NCBI RefSeq assembly: GCF_003112675.1
Contig: NZ_BFAY01000011.1
Span: 62,001 to 126,000, forward strand
Source of the DNA: Leptospira johnsonii
GTDB lineage: Bacteria; Spirochaetota; Leptospiria; Leptospirales; Leptospiraceae
Reading direction: 5' to 3'
DNA: 64,000 nucleotides
Shown here piece after piece: positions 38,829 through 46,835 of this stretch. The notes under the pieces were generated by a model, which was given only the letters and a program-made list of their open reading frames with translations, made no database searches and was not told the origin of the DNA. A program made the position numbers and the translations under genes. Each line of letters starts with the position of its first letter. Positions within the stretch are counted from its first letter, which is position 1.

Positions 38829-40217
38829 TTAGCTCAAATGAGAGGGTTTTTCGAGAGAATCAGTGATTTTTGCAGAAAATCGGACTCTTAACCAGGCAAG
38901 AAGAATGGGTAAGAAGACACAACTGATCGAGATCAAAAGCAGATCCGGATGCGCATAATAACCTTTTTCTAATACGGATTTCCAATCTCCCGTGTTCGCG
39001 TAGTTCAAATAAGAGACCTGGCCTAAGAACAAAAGCACCCAAGAAGGCCAAAATGTTCCGGGGATCCTGAGCAAAAACGGAAACATCCAAAGTAGATACC
39101 ATGCATTTACTACAGGGGAGAAGTAGAAGAATAAGAAGAATGTAATTCCGATCTTCTCTTCTTCTGCCAGGTGAGAAGAATATTTTTTATTCAAAAAGAA
39201 TAATATACTTACTATCGCAGGAAAAGTCCAAAATGCCCGAGCGAATTCTCCAAATATAGTATGAAGGATATTATAACCCAAAGGAAAGAATGTAAAACTT
39301 CCTATAAATCTACTCAGAGCAGTAAAGTCCGTCTCTTGTGAAAAAAATAGAAAAGGAGAATATGCCAAGACTATCCCCAAAATGGAAATCGCGGCAACTA
39401 TCCCTGCTTTTTTCCAATTAGGGGTTTTGCTCCAATACAACTTCAATAAAAAAGGAAAAAGTAAAACTCCGAATCCTTTTACAGCAAGGCTGAGTCCCCA
39501 TATAAAAAAACTTAAACGAAACCTATACTTCTCCGCCAAATAAAAAGAATAGAATAAAAGAAATATCCCTATAATATCCGGATGAGCGTTCAGAAAGACT
39601 TCTTTGATAAGAATTGGATTCCAAAAATATAAAGCAGAGGAACGAACCCCATATTTAGTCCTAATCAAAAAGAAGAGAAGGATGTCAGGAACCAAAAGAA
39701 AAAGTTTGAGAGCCCAAAGCTTCCAAGGAAATAGAAGATGGATGAGATAAAAATAGATCTCGAGCGCTGGACCATAGATAGTGGGCCAGTCTGGATGATT
39801 GATCCTGGAAAGTATTTCCGTTCTGGTCGGATCTAATTCCCCAAAAAAAGATTCAGGAGTGATCCCATAAGGACTTCCTTTTTCTGAGCTGATCCATCCA
39901 TCCCAAAGATAACGTGCCCAATCATCTTCGAAGATAGGTGTAGAAAAGACCAAAAAAATTCTAAGTAAAAGTCCTAAAACAAAACTCAGTTTTCCGGAAG
40001 TTTCGAAAGTTTTAGAAAAAAATAAAAATCCATAAACAGCACTTAATCCGCAAAATCCAAAGATATACAAACTTCCGCTTAAACTTCTTTCCCAGTTCTT
40101 ACCTTCCCAAAAGAGAAAAATGCATAGATAAGATAAGGCCGCAAGGATCCAAACCAAGTTTGTCCGATTTAGAATAAGGCTTCTTCTTTCTTTATCCTTT
40201 TCGAATTCCAAAGTCAA
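38829..40217 (-). CDS. GT-C-type mannosyltransferase-like membrane protein
   Basis: 462 residues with about eleven transmembrane helices. The first periplasmic loop contains FEDDWARYLWDGW, the acidic motif of polyprenyl-sugar-dependent GT-C enzymes, followed by a PDWPTIYGPALEIYFYLIH segment often seen in bacterial DUF2029/GT87-like proteins. It probably transfers a hexose to a surface glycan or lipid; the acceptor is unknown. The start is read as TTG at 40217 and is uncertain. Confidence 0.75.
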   Translation of the reverse strand: MTLEFEKDKERRSLILNRTNLVWILAALSYLCIFLFWEGKNWERSLSGSLYIFGFCGLSAVYGFLFFSKTFETSGKLSFVLGLLLRIFLVFSTPIFEDDWARYLWDGWISSEKGSPYGITPESFFGELDPTRTEILSRINHPDWPTIYGPALEIYFYLIHLLFPWKLWALKLFLLVPDILLFFLIRTKYGVRSSALYFWNPILIKEVFLNAHPDIIGIFLLFYSFYLAEKYRFRLSFFIWGLSLAVKGFGVLLFPFLLKLYWSKTPNWKKAGIVAAISILGIVLAYSPFLFFSQETDFTALSRFIGSFTFFPLGYNILHTIFGEFARAFWTFPAIVSILFFLNKKYSSHLAEEEKIGITFFLFFYFSPVVNAWYLLWMFPFLLRIPGTFWPSWVLLFLGQVSYLNYANTGDWKSVLEKGYYAHPDLLLISISCVFLPILLAWLRVRFSAKITDSLEKPSHLS

Positions 40218-40347
40218 TTTCCCTTACCGCCATTAAAAACCAGTAAAAATCGCGACCGTCCGTCTGTAATATTAAAAATATTCTGTTATATAAGAATTTT
40301 AGTATTACTTATTGACGAATTTTAAATGACCACCCAAGTTAGCACTA

Positions 40348-41232
40348 ATGAAACGTATCCTCTCCTTTGCCGTAGTTTTTCTAATTTCGTCCTCACTCTT
40401 TGCCTCCGAAAAACTTTCCGGAGTCAGAGGATGGTTCATCAGTGCGCCGGAAGCATTGTATTTACATGGGCAAGGCGCTATCTTTGTGGATGCAAGAGAT
40501 GGGATCAAAATATCCACATTCTGCAAGTCGGTTCCCTTGGGTTGGCAGGAGATCTCTCAAAAAGAATTTCCCAACCAAGGAAATTTAATGCAGACTTCGG
40601 ACGCGAAGGAACTCCTACGTAAAAAAGGTTTGGAAGCCAATAAGATCGTATTGGTATTCGGAGATCCAATAGGAGGATGGGGAGAAGAAGGTAGGATCGT
40701 ATGGTCCTTGCGTACATTAGGTTTTTCTAAATCTTTTGTAGTAGACGGAGGGATTAACGCTCTGCATAAGGCTTCTAATTCCCCAATCCCGATCCGCCCG
40801 GAAATACTTTCTAAAATAAACGCTTCCGCTTTGGAGAATAAAAATTGGTCCGCAGATTCCAAATTGGTCCAATCCGAACTCTCGGATAAAAAATTCGCGT
40901 TCATAGACACTAGAGAAGAAAGGGAATTTTTGGGACAGACTCCGTACGGAGAATCCAGAGGAGGACATCTTCCTGGAGCTAAATGGATCTATTATAGACA
41001 ATTTCTGGATAAAGATGGATATTTATTAAGCGAGTCCAAGATTGTAGCTAAATTATATGAATTAGGGATTTCCAAAGATAAGACGGTAGTCTCTTATTGC
41101 ACTGGAGGAGTCAGATCAGGTTGGATGACATCCGTTTTGGTCTCTGTGGGTTATAATGCAAAAAACTATGCGGGATCCATGTGGGAATGGTCTTCTAAAG
41201 GTTACCAACATTATCCATTGGTAACTAGATAA
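40348..41232 (+). CDS. Periplasmic thiosulfate sulfurtransferase-like protein (SseA type)
   Basis: 294 residues with a signal peptide (LISSSLFASE) and two rhodanese domains. The first (IFVDARDG) lacks a catalytic Cys; the second has the loop SYCTGGVRSG (Cys ~251), with EREFLGQ and RGGHLPGAKW as substrate-domain features of SseA/TST enzymes. It transfers sulfane sulfur from thiosulfate or another donor in the periplasm. It is followed 10 nt later by a pentahaem cytochrome gene, the same pairing as in locus A. Confidence 0.87.
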   Translation: MKRILSFAVVFLISSSLFASEKLSGVRGWFISAPEALYLHGQGAIFVDARDGIKISTFCKSVPLGWQEISQKEFPNQGNLMQTSDAKELLRKKGLEANKIVLVFGDPIGGWGEEGRIVWSLRTLGFSKSFVVDGGINALHKASNSPIPIRPEILSKINASALENKNWSADSKLVQSELSDKKFAFIDTREEREFLGQTPYGESRGGHLPGAKWIYYRQFLDKDGYLLSESKIVAKLYELGISKDKTVVSYCTGGVRSGWMTSVLVSVGYNAKNYAGSMWEWSSKGYQHYPLVTR

Positions 41233-41242
41233 AGTTTTTATA

Positions 41243-42607
41243 ATGTTCTTAAATAAAAGAAGAAGTTTCCTTCTCTCGGTCCTATTTTTATCGTTGGCCG
41301 CTAGTTTATTCTATTGTATTTTTACAAAACCTAAAGATAAACCAATCCCTGTGGAAGAGGTGTTTTCCCAGGCTCCTTGGTCCAAACCTTTACCTGTCCT
41401 TCCTCCTCTTGCAGGAGTGGGAGAAGTTCGAGCAGAGAATTGCGGCAAATGCCACGTTGAAATTTATGCAGAATGGAAAACGTCCACTCACGCAAACGCG
41501 CTTTCCGACCTTCAATTCCAGTCTGAACTTTCTAAGTCTTCTTCTCCGCGCTGGCTTTGTTTGAACTGCCATACCCCTGTTGCCAACCAAAGAGAAACTC
41601 TGGTCAACTATCTAAATAACGGAGATTATAGAACTCCTATAGAAGAACCAAATCCTAACTTCGATCCTAAGATGAAAGCTGAGGCGGTTACCTGTGCGGT
41701 ATGCCATGTTCGCTTGGACGAAAATGGGAATTCCTACGTTCTAGGAGCGAATGGAAAAACAAAACCTCCTCATCCTGTGAAAATTATTCCGGATAAATTG
41801 AGGAATAGATGTTTAGATTGTCATAACGCAAATTACGTTTTGGACGACCAATTGGTATGTGCTTTCAAAACAGGAATCGAGTTAGAACAAAAGGGGAACT
41901 CCCACGGAAAGTTGGCCTGCGGTTCCTGCCATATGGGAGAATTACAACGAAAGTTAGTCAAACCGGAACTAAACACTCCGATCCGAACTTCTCATAAACA
42001 TTCCTTTATTGGAGGAGGGGTTCCGAAAAAATTCGAACTTTATGAAAAACAAATCCCTGGAGGATATAAAACCGGATTAAAGGTAGAACCTATTCAATGG
42101 AAAACGAAAGGGAATGACCTAGAATATTCAGTTTCTCTTACGAATGAAAAGGCGGCTCATAATATTCCGACGGGAGATCCCGAAAGATTTATACTTCTGA
42201 AAATTTCCATATTGGATCCCAAAGGTAAATCTCTGGCAACCAAAGAGATCAAATTCGGACAAGAATGGGAATGGTATCCTAAGGCGAGGCTAGTTGCAGA
42301 TACGCGTATTCTTCCTGGAGAAACCAAAGTTTGGAAGGATCTATTTACGGGGATCGAAAAAAGTCATTCTAAAATCGTATTCGAAATGTATCATACTCGT
42401 CTGAAAGAATCCAATGCGGAACATATGAGAAAGAATAGCGAGAATATTACCTCCGATCAACTTCGCAAAAAGATCTCGGAAATAGAAAATCATTATCCTT
42501 TTTCCAGCTTAATTCATAAAGAAGAGATAGATCTAAATTCCGGAAAAAACAGGATCTATTCTCCTGAGGAACTTTTCAGGATCTCTAAGAACAGACGAGG
42601 AGAATAA
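41243..42607 (+). CDS. Pentahaem cytochrome c, c554-like (rhodanese locus B)
   Basis: 454 residues with an N-terminal membrane anchor or signal (LLSVLFLSLAASLFYC). Five CxxCH sites at residues 67-71, 106-110, 151-155, 190-194 and 226-230. The segment after the first (EIYAEWKTSTHANAL) is close to the same position of the locus A cytochrome (QQFGSWKSTLHSRA), showing they are paralogues. Residues ~240-454 form a haem-free, beta-rich domain. The partner is unknown. It is in an operon with the sulfurtransferase upstream. Confidence 0.85.
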   Translation: MFLNKRRSFLLSVLFLSLAASLFYCIFTKPKDKPIPVEEVFSQAPWSKPLPVLPPLAGVGEVRAENCGKCHVEIYAEWKTSTHANALSDLQFQSELSKSSSPRWLCLNCHTPVANQRETLVNYLNNGDYRTPIEEPNPNFDPKMKAEAVTCAVCHVRLDENGNSYVLGANGKTKPPHPVKIIPDKLRNRCLDCHNANYVLDDQLVCAFKTGIELEQKGNSHGKLACGSCHMGELQRKLVKPELNTPIRTSHKHSFIGGGVPKKFELYEKQIPGGYKTGLKVEPIQWKTKGNDLEYSVSLTNEKAAHNIPTGDPERFILLKISILDPKGKSLATKEIKFGQEWEWYPKARLVADTRILPGETKVWKDLFTGIEKSHSKIVFEMYHTRLKESNAEHMRKNSENITSDQLRKKISEIENHYPFSSLIHKEEIDLNSGKNRIYSPEELFRISKNRRGE

Positions 42608-42612
42608 ACCTT

Positions 42613-43335
42613 TTGTTAGCTCCCTGGGCAAATTCTAAATTTTTGATCCCTGCCCTAAACGAAGAAGAAGCCTTGCCCAAAGTCCTGGAGTCTCTCTTTG
42701 GATCCGGGATTTTGCCTGAGCAAGTTTTGATCTTGGACAATGGGTCCAAAGATTCTACTCCACAGATTGCAATCGATACTGGAGTCATATTAGTCCAAGA
42801 ACCAAAAAGAGGCTATGGAGCAGCATGCTTAGCAGGCATTCGCTATCTCCTGGAAAGAAAAATTTCTCCCGACTTTATTGTATTCATGGATGCGGATGGT
42901 TCAGACGATCTCAGAAATCTGAAAGACTTATTCTCCGCGTTCTCCCAAGATCCGAATACAGATTTTGTGATAGGCTCAAGGACTTTAGGAAATGCAGAGC
43001 CTGGTTCTTTGTCTTTTTTGCAAAAGTTCGGCAATTGGCTTTCTTGTTTTTTGATCCGAACTTTTTACGGAGTAAAATTCACCGATCTGGGACCATTTCG
43101 TATTCTAAGATGGAAATCCCTGCTGGATTTGAACCTACAAGATCCTACTTGGGGATGGAATCTTGAAATGCAGATAAAAGCGATTCGAAAGAAATTTAAG
43201 ATCCAAGAAGTCCCGGTGCATTATGAAAAAAGAAAAGGCGGAAAATCCAAGATCAGCGGTAATTTGATCGGAAGTCTGAAGGCAGGTACGAAAATACTTT
43301 ATATTTTCTTTAAGTTAACATTTTTTTCAACTTAG
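42613..43335 (+). CDS. Family 2 glycosyltransferase (dolichol-phosphate-mannose synthase-like)
   Basis: 240 residues, a cytoplasmic GT-A fold: start FLIPALNEEEALPKVLESL, the diphosphate/metal motif MDADGSDDLR, GSRTLGN, and a WNLEMQIKAI acceptor helix. No C-terminal transmembrane pair. Relatives make polyprenyl-phosphate sugars used by GT-C enzymes, such as the one at 38829-40217. The start is a TTG 11 nt after AGGAG, 5 nt past the cytochrome stop. Its 3' end overlaps the convergent kinase gene by 26 nt. Confidence 0.87.
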   Translation: MLAPWANSKFLIPALNEEEALPKVLESLFGSGILPEQVLILDNGSKDSTPQIAIDTGVILVQEPKRGYGAACLAGIRYLLERKISPDFIVFMDADGSDDLRNLKDLFSAFSQDPNTDFVIGSRTLGNAEPGSLSFLQKFGNWLSCFLIRTFYGVKFTDLGPFRILRWKSLLDLNLQDPTWGWNLEMQIKAIRKKFKIQEVPVHYEKRKGGKSKISGNLIGSLKAGTKILYIFFKLTFFST

Positions 43336-45613
43336 TCCAGGTATAGGGCCGCCTCAAAATTTTCAAAGAAGGTCCAAGGTCCGTTTTGGAATTCCACTCT
43401 GAAGTTATAATGATCCTGTCTTTATTCTTTAATTGCTCCCAGTCCGAATTTTCGGATAGGATTTCCTCTTCCGCAAAGATTGCGTACATTTCAGGATAAT
43501 TTTCTAAAACAGTTTTTGCTTCCTGGAGATCGTAAGCAGGAAATATATCGAATCCTAATCTTTTCAACAAGGCGATTAAGTAAGTCTGCCCTTTTAAGTT
43601 TCTTTCTAATACCAGGACTTTTTCATTTCGATTCTCACTAATAATCTCCGGATTTCTGCTCAATGGAAGAAAAATTTCCACACAGGTTCCCTTACCAATT
43701 TCACTATGTACATGCACCATCCCGTTGGACTGTTTTACAAATCCATAAACCATTGGCATGCCTAGACCGGTTCCTTTTCCGGACTCTTTTGTGGTAAAGA
43801 ATGGTTCGAATAATCTTTCCAATACGCATGCATCCATTCCGTTACCTTCATCTCGAACGGAAATGATACATGCATCTTCCATATCCACAAATCCGGGGAT
43901 CATGGATCTATGTTCTTTTCCGGCTGGAGAAAACCCTGTGCTTACTAAAATTCTCCCGCCATGAGGCATCGCATCTCTTGAATTCAAACAAAGATTTAGA
44001 AGAGCATTTTCCAAACCATTTTTCTCGAAAGAGCAGATTAAAGGAAAATCTTCGAAACAGAATTCTATACTGACTATATCGTTTCTTATACGAGTGAGTA
44101 TGTCGGCAAAGTCCGAGATTACATGACTTACATCTGCTTGTTCCGGATTTAATGCCTGTTTACGTGAGAACGCCAATAATCTTCTATTGAGTTCGGCCCC
44201 TCTTCTAACTGCTTCTTGGGCGGAGAATACCCTTTTTAATAGCTCTGGGGTCTCTCTTAGGTTTAATTCCAAAAGGTCCAAATTAGCTAAAATGATATTC
44301 AGAAGGTTATTAAAATCGTGGGCCATTCCTCCCGCAAGTTGGCCTACCGCTTCCATTTTTTGGAATTGTCGAAGAGAATCGTTCCATTCTTTTTCTTCTG
44401 TTATATCCCTGCCGATACAGAAGATCGTTTCCGAGTCAGGAAGGCGGACAGTATTCCAACTCATATGGCAGATCTTTCCTTCTTTCGTTATATAACGATT
44501 TTCGAATCCTTCTTTGGATCCTGAGGAGACTTTTTGTTTGGTGAATTCTACATCATCAGGATGTAGGAATTCCAACAAATTCTTGTTTTTAATATCTTTT
44601 CTTTCGTAACCTAAAATCCTCTGAAAAGCAGAGTTCGTTCTTCGGATCACATAGTCGGAATCCACACTCAGAATGATCTCGGAAGAAAGTTCGATCAGCG
44701 CCTTTCTTTCCTCGTCGGCTACCCTTCTACTTACTATTTCCGCGAATCTTTTAGAAACGACCCCTAATAGATCCAGATATGCTTCTTCAGCATTCAAAAC
44801 TCTTTCGGATAGAAGTTCTATTTCATAAAATCTTCCATGAGAAAGTATGGGGATCCCCAACCACGAGCGAAAACCTGAGGCTAATGCTGCATCCCTTCTT
44901 TTTAATTCTGTGTCGGCTGCTAAGTCCGGAATAAAGTATAATTCTCCCGATTCACTGACCTTCTTTAGTATCCCTTCTTTGATGCTAAAAAATTTGTTTA
45001 TAGATTCTTTTCGAAATACGAGTTGAAGGTCAGAATCGTAAACATAAGGATCTTCTTCGTTGATATAGACTGCATTGTCTTTGGATCTCCAGATCTGCCC
45101 GTAAGTCCATGCAGTATTTTTAATTAATGTTTTGAGTACTTTGTCGAATGCGGAAATTAGAGTATCGGAGGTGGAAATGTCCCAAAGTAGACTTTCGCCG
45201 ATTGCCCAGGAGATTTCTTTTTTTTTCCTTTGCGTAATATCCAGATAATAAACTAGAAATCCGTCCGGTCTCGGATAGATCCTAACTTCTATCCATGAAT
45301 TGAATGGTTCGAAGAAAGCTTCGAATACACGGGATTCTCCGGTTTCTTTTGCCTTTTTGTATTGAGCCTCGAAGTCAGTCCCTAATAGTCTAGGAAAATC
45401 TGTAAGTAAATTTTTACCAATCAGGCTTTCTTTCGGCCTGCGTATGACTTCTTCCGCTTTCTTGTTCACATACGTTAGGTTCCATTCGAGGTCCGCAAAG
45501 ATAAATGCGTCAGGTATATGATCAAACACCAAGTTTGTTTCTTGATTTGTTTCGGGAGTCTTCCCCGGAAGGCCTTGTTCCGATAATTTGTTACTCTTCC
45601 CCGAGGACATTCT
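43310..45613 (-). CDS. PAS-GAF-PAS hybrid histidine kinase with degenerate receiver
   Basis: 767 residues from the preferred ATG 45613. Domain order: PAS (DLEWNLTYVNKKAEEV), GAF, PAS (YVIRRTNSAFQRILGY), HisKA with the phosphoacceptor His in GGMAHDFNNLL, HATPase (LLNLCLNSRDAMP, DEGNGMD, GKGTGLGMPMVYGFV), and a C-terminal receiver-like domain. The receiver lacks the phosphoacceptor Asp (FAEEEILSE replaces the usual DLxMP), so it may be non-phosphorylatable. A longer start would overlap the REC-EAL gene on the same strand. It is cytoplasmic, with no transmembrane segment. Confidence 0.88.
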   Translation of the reverse strand, partial: RMSSGKSNKLSEQGLPGKTPETNQETNLVFDHIPDAFIFADLEWNLTYVNKKAEEVIRRPKESLIGKNLLTDFPRLLGTDFEAQYKKAKETGESRVFEAFFEPFNSWIEVRIYPRPDGFLVYYLDITQRKKKEISWAIGESLLWDISTSDTLISAFDKVLKTLIKNTAWTYGQIWRSKDNAVYINEEDPYVYDSDLQLVFRKESINKFFSIKEGILKKVSESGELYFIPDLAADTELKRRDAALASGFRSWLGIPILSHGRFYEIELLSERVLNAEEAYLDLLGVVSKRFAEIVSRRVADEERKALIELSSEIILSVDSDYVIRRTNSAFQRILGYERKDIKNKNLLEFLHPDDVEFTKQKVSSGSKEGFENRYITKEGKICHMSWNTVRLPDSETIFCIGRDITEEKEWNDSLRQFQKMEAVGQLAGGMAHDFNNLLNIILANLDLLELNLRETPELLKRVFSAQEAVRRGAELNRRLLAFSRKQALNPEQADVSHVISDFADILTRIRNDIVSIEFCFEDFPLICSFEKNGLENALLNLCLNSRDAMPHGGRILVSTGFSPAGKEHRSMIPGFVDMEDACIISVRDEGNGMDACVLERLFEPFFTTKESGKGTGLGMPMVYGFVKQSNGMVHVHSEIGKGTCVEIFLPLSRNPEIISENRNEKVLVLERNLKGQTYLIALLKRLGFDIFPAYDLQEAKTVLENYPEMYAIFAEEEILSENSDWEQLKNKDRIIITSEWNSKTDLGPSLKILRRPYTWTKLKKMLT

Positions 45614-45629
45614 GCCAAGGGTATTATTG

Positions 45630-46835
45630 TTAACCGAATTTGGAAAGAATTTCTGGGATTTTTTCAGGATGGATTGGTCTGGAATAATAGTAACCTTGCC
45701 CCACATCGCAACCGGCTTCTTTCATTAATCTTTCCACTTCTGCAGTCTCTATCCCTTCGGCGACGACATTCATTCCTAATTTATGCCCTAAATCTATAGA
45801 AGCCTGACAAATAAACAAAGATTCCCTATCCCTTGGGGAATCCATAACGAATGATTTGTCTATCTTCAATTCAGTAAAAGGAAATCTATGCAATTGTTTC
45901 AGGGAAGAATATCCCGTACCGAAATCGTCGATAGAAAGACCGATCCCTCGGATCCTAAGCCTGGTCAAAATGTCCTGAGTAAAACGAATGTTCTCTAAAA
46001 AGCCTGTTTCCGTGATCTCCATTTGGAATTGGCTTTGGGGAATACCTTTGTTCTTGATCTTAGAGAGTATTCTTTCCGGAAAATCAAGTTCAGTCAAAGT
46101 CACAGGAGAAACGTTAACCGCCACACGAAGCCTTCGGCCGTTTGCATGCCAGATCCTTTTTTCATCCAATGCGAGATCGATGATCTTTTCAGTCATCAGA
46201 TTTAAGATAAGGGTCTCTTTTTCCATCAATGGTAAAAAGGAATCTGGGAATACTAATCCCAATTTAGGATGGTTCCACCTCACCAAGGCCTCGAAACCTT
46301 CTACCCTTCCGGTTTTTAGATCGAACTTAGGTTGATAAAATAATATAAACTGATCGGAACGAACTGCGTCTAAAACTTCTTCCTTTTCGAATGTAGGACC
46401 GGACGCTCCTTTTCCTCCTGTCTTGGTGCGGGAAGAAATATCGCTCTCTTTCTCGATAATCGCAGACAACGTATTTCGGATATCTGAAACTCGGATGGGT
46501 TTTTCCATAACCGCTGCGATATGTAGTCCGTATTCTCCGGCTAATGTTTCCGCACTATGAAGTGTTCTTCTGTCCGCACCTGAGATCAAGATCACGTCAG
46601 GATGAACATCCTTCTCGGACAAAAAGCGGATAACGTCTACTCCATCCATCCCGGGGATCATCAGATCTAAGATCACACAATCGAAACTTGGATCCAACTT
46701 ATCTAGAAAATCTGGAGCAGTATGAGTTAAGGAAACTACAAAGCCGCAATCTACTGCAATCTCTCCCAAGATCTTTGCGATCTCTTCTTCGTCGTCCAGG
46801 ATCAGAAGTTTTTTAGAATTTCTTGTATCCGTCAT
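45630..46835 (-). CDS. REC-EAL c-di-GMP phosphodiesterase response regulator
   Basis: 401 residues. An N-terminal receiver (LLILDDEEEIAKILGE, VILDLMIPGMDGV with phosphoacceptor Asp) is joined to an EAL domain with intact catalytic motifs: GFEALVRW, AVNVSP, ITETG, DDFGTGYSSL, KIDKSFV and AEGIET. It should hydrolyse c-di-GMP to pGpG when activated. Its start overlaps the previous kinase stop by 4 nt (ATGA) and it precedes a second kinase, so the three genes form a signalling operon. Confidence 0.94.
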   Translation of the reverse strand: MTDTRNSKKLLILDDEEEIAKILGEIAVDCGFVVSLTHTAPDFLDKLDPSFDCVILDLMIPGMDGVDVIRFLSEKDVHPDVILISGADRRTLHSAETLAGEYGLHIAAVMEKPIRVSDIRNTLSAIIEKESDISSRTKTGGKGASGPTFEKEEVLDAVRSDQFILFYQPKFDLKTGRVEGFEALVRWNHPKLGLVFPDSFLPLMEKETLILNLMTEKIIDLALDEKRIWHANGRRLRVAVNVSPVTLTELDFPERILSKIKNKGIPQSQFQMEITETGFLENIRFTQDILTRLRIRGIGLSIDDFGTGYSSLKQLHRFPFTELKIDKSFVMDSPRDRESLFICQASIDLGHKLGMNVVAEGIETAEVERLMKEAGCDVGQGYYYSRPIHPEKIPEILSKFG

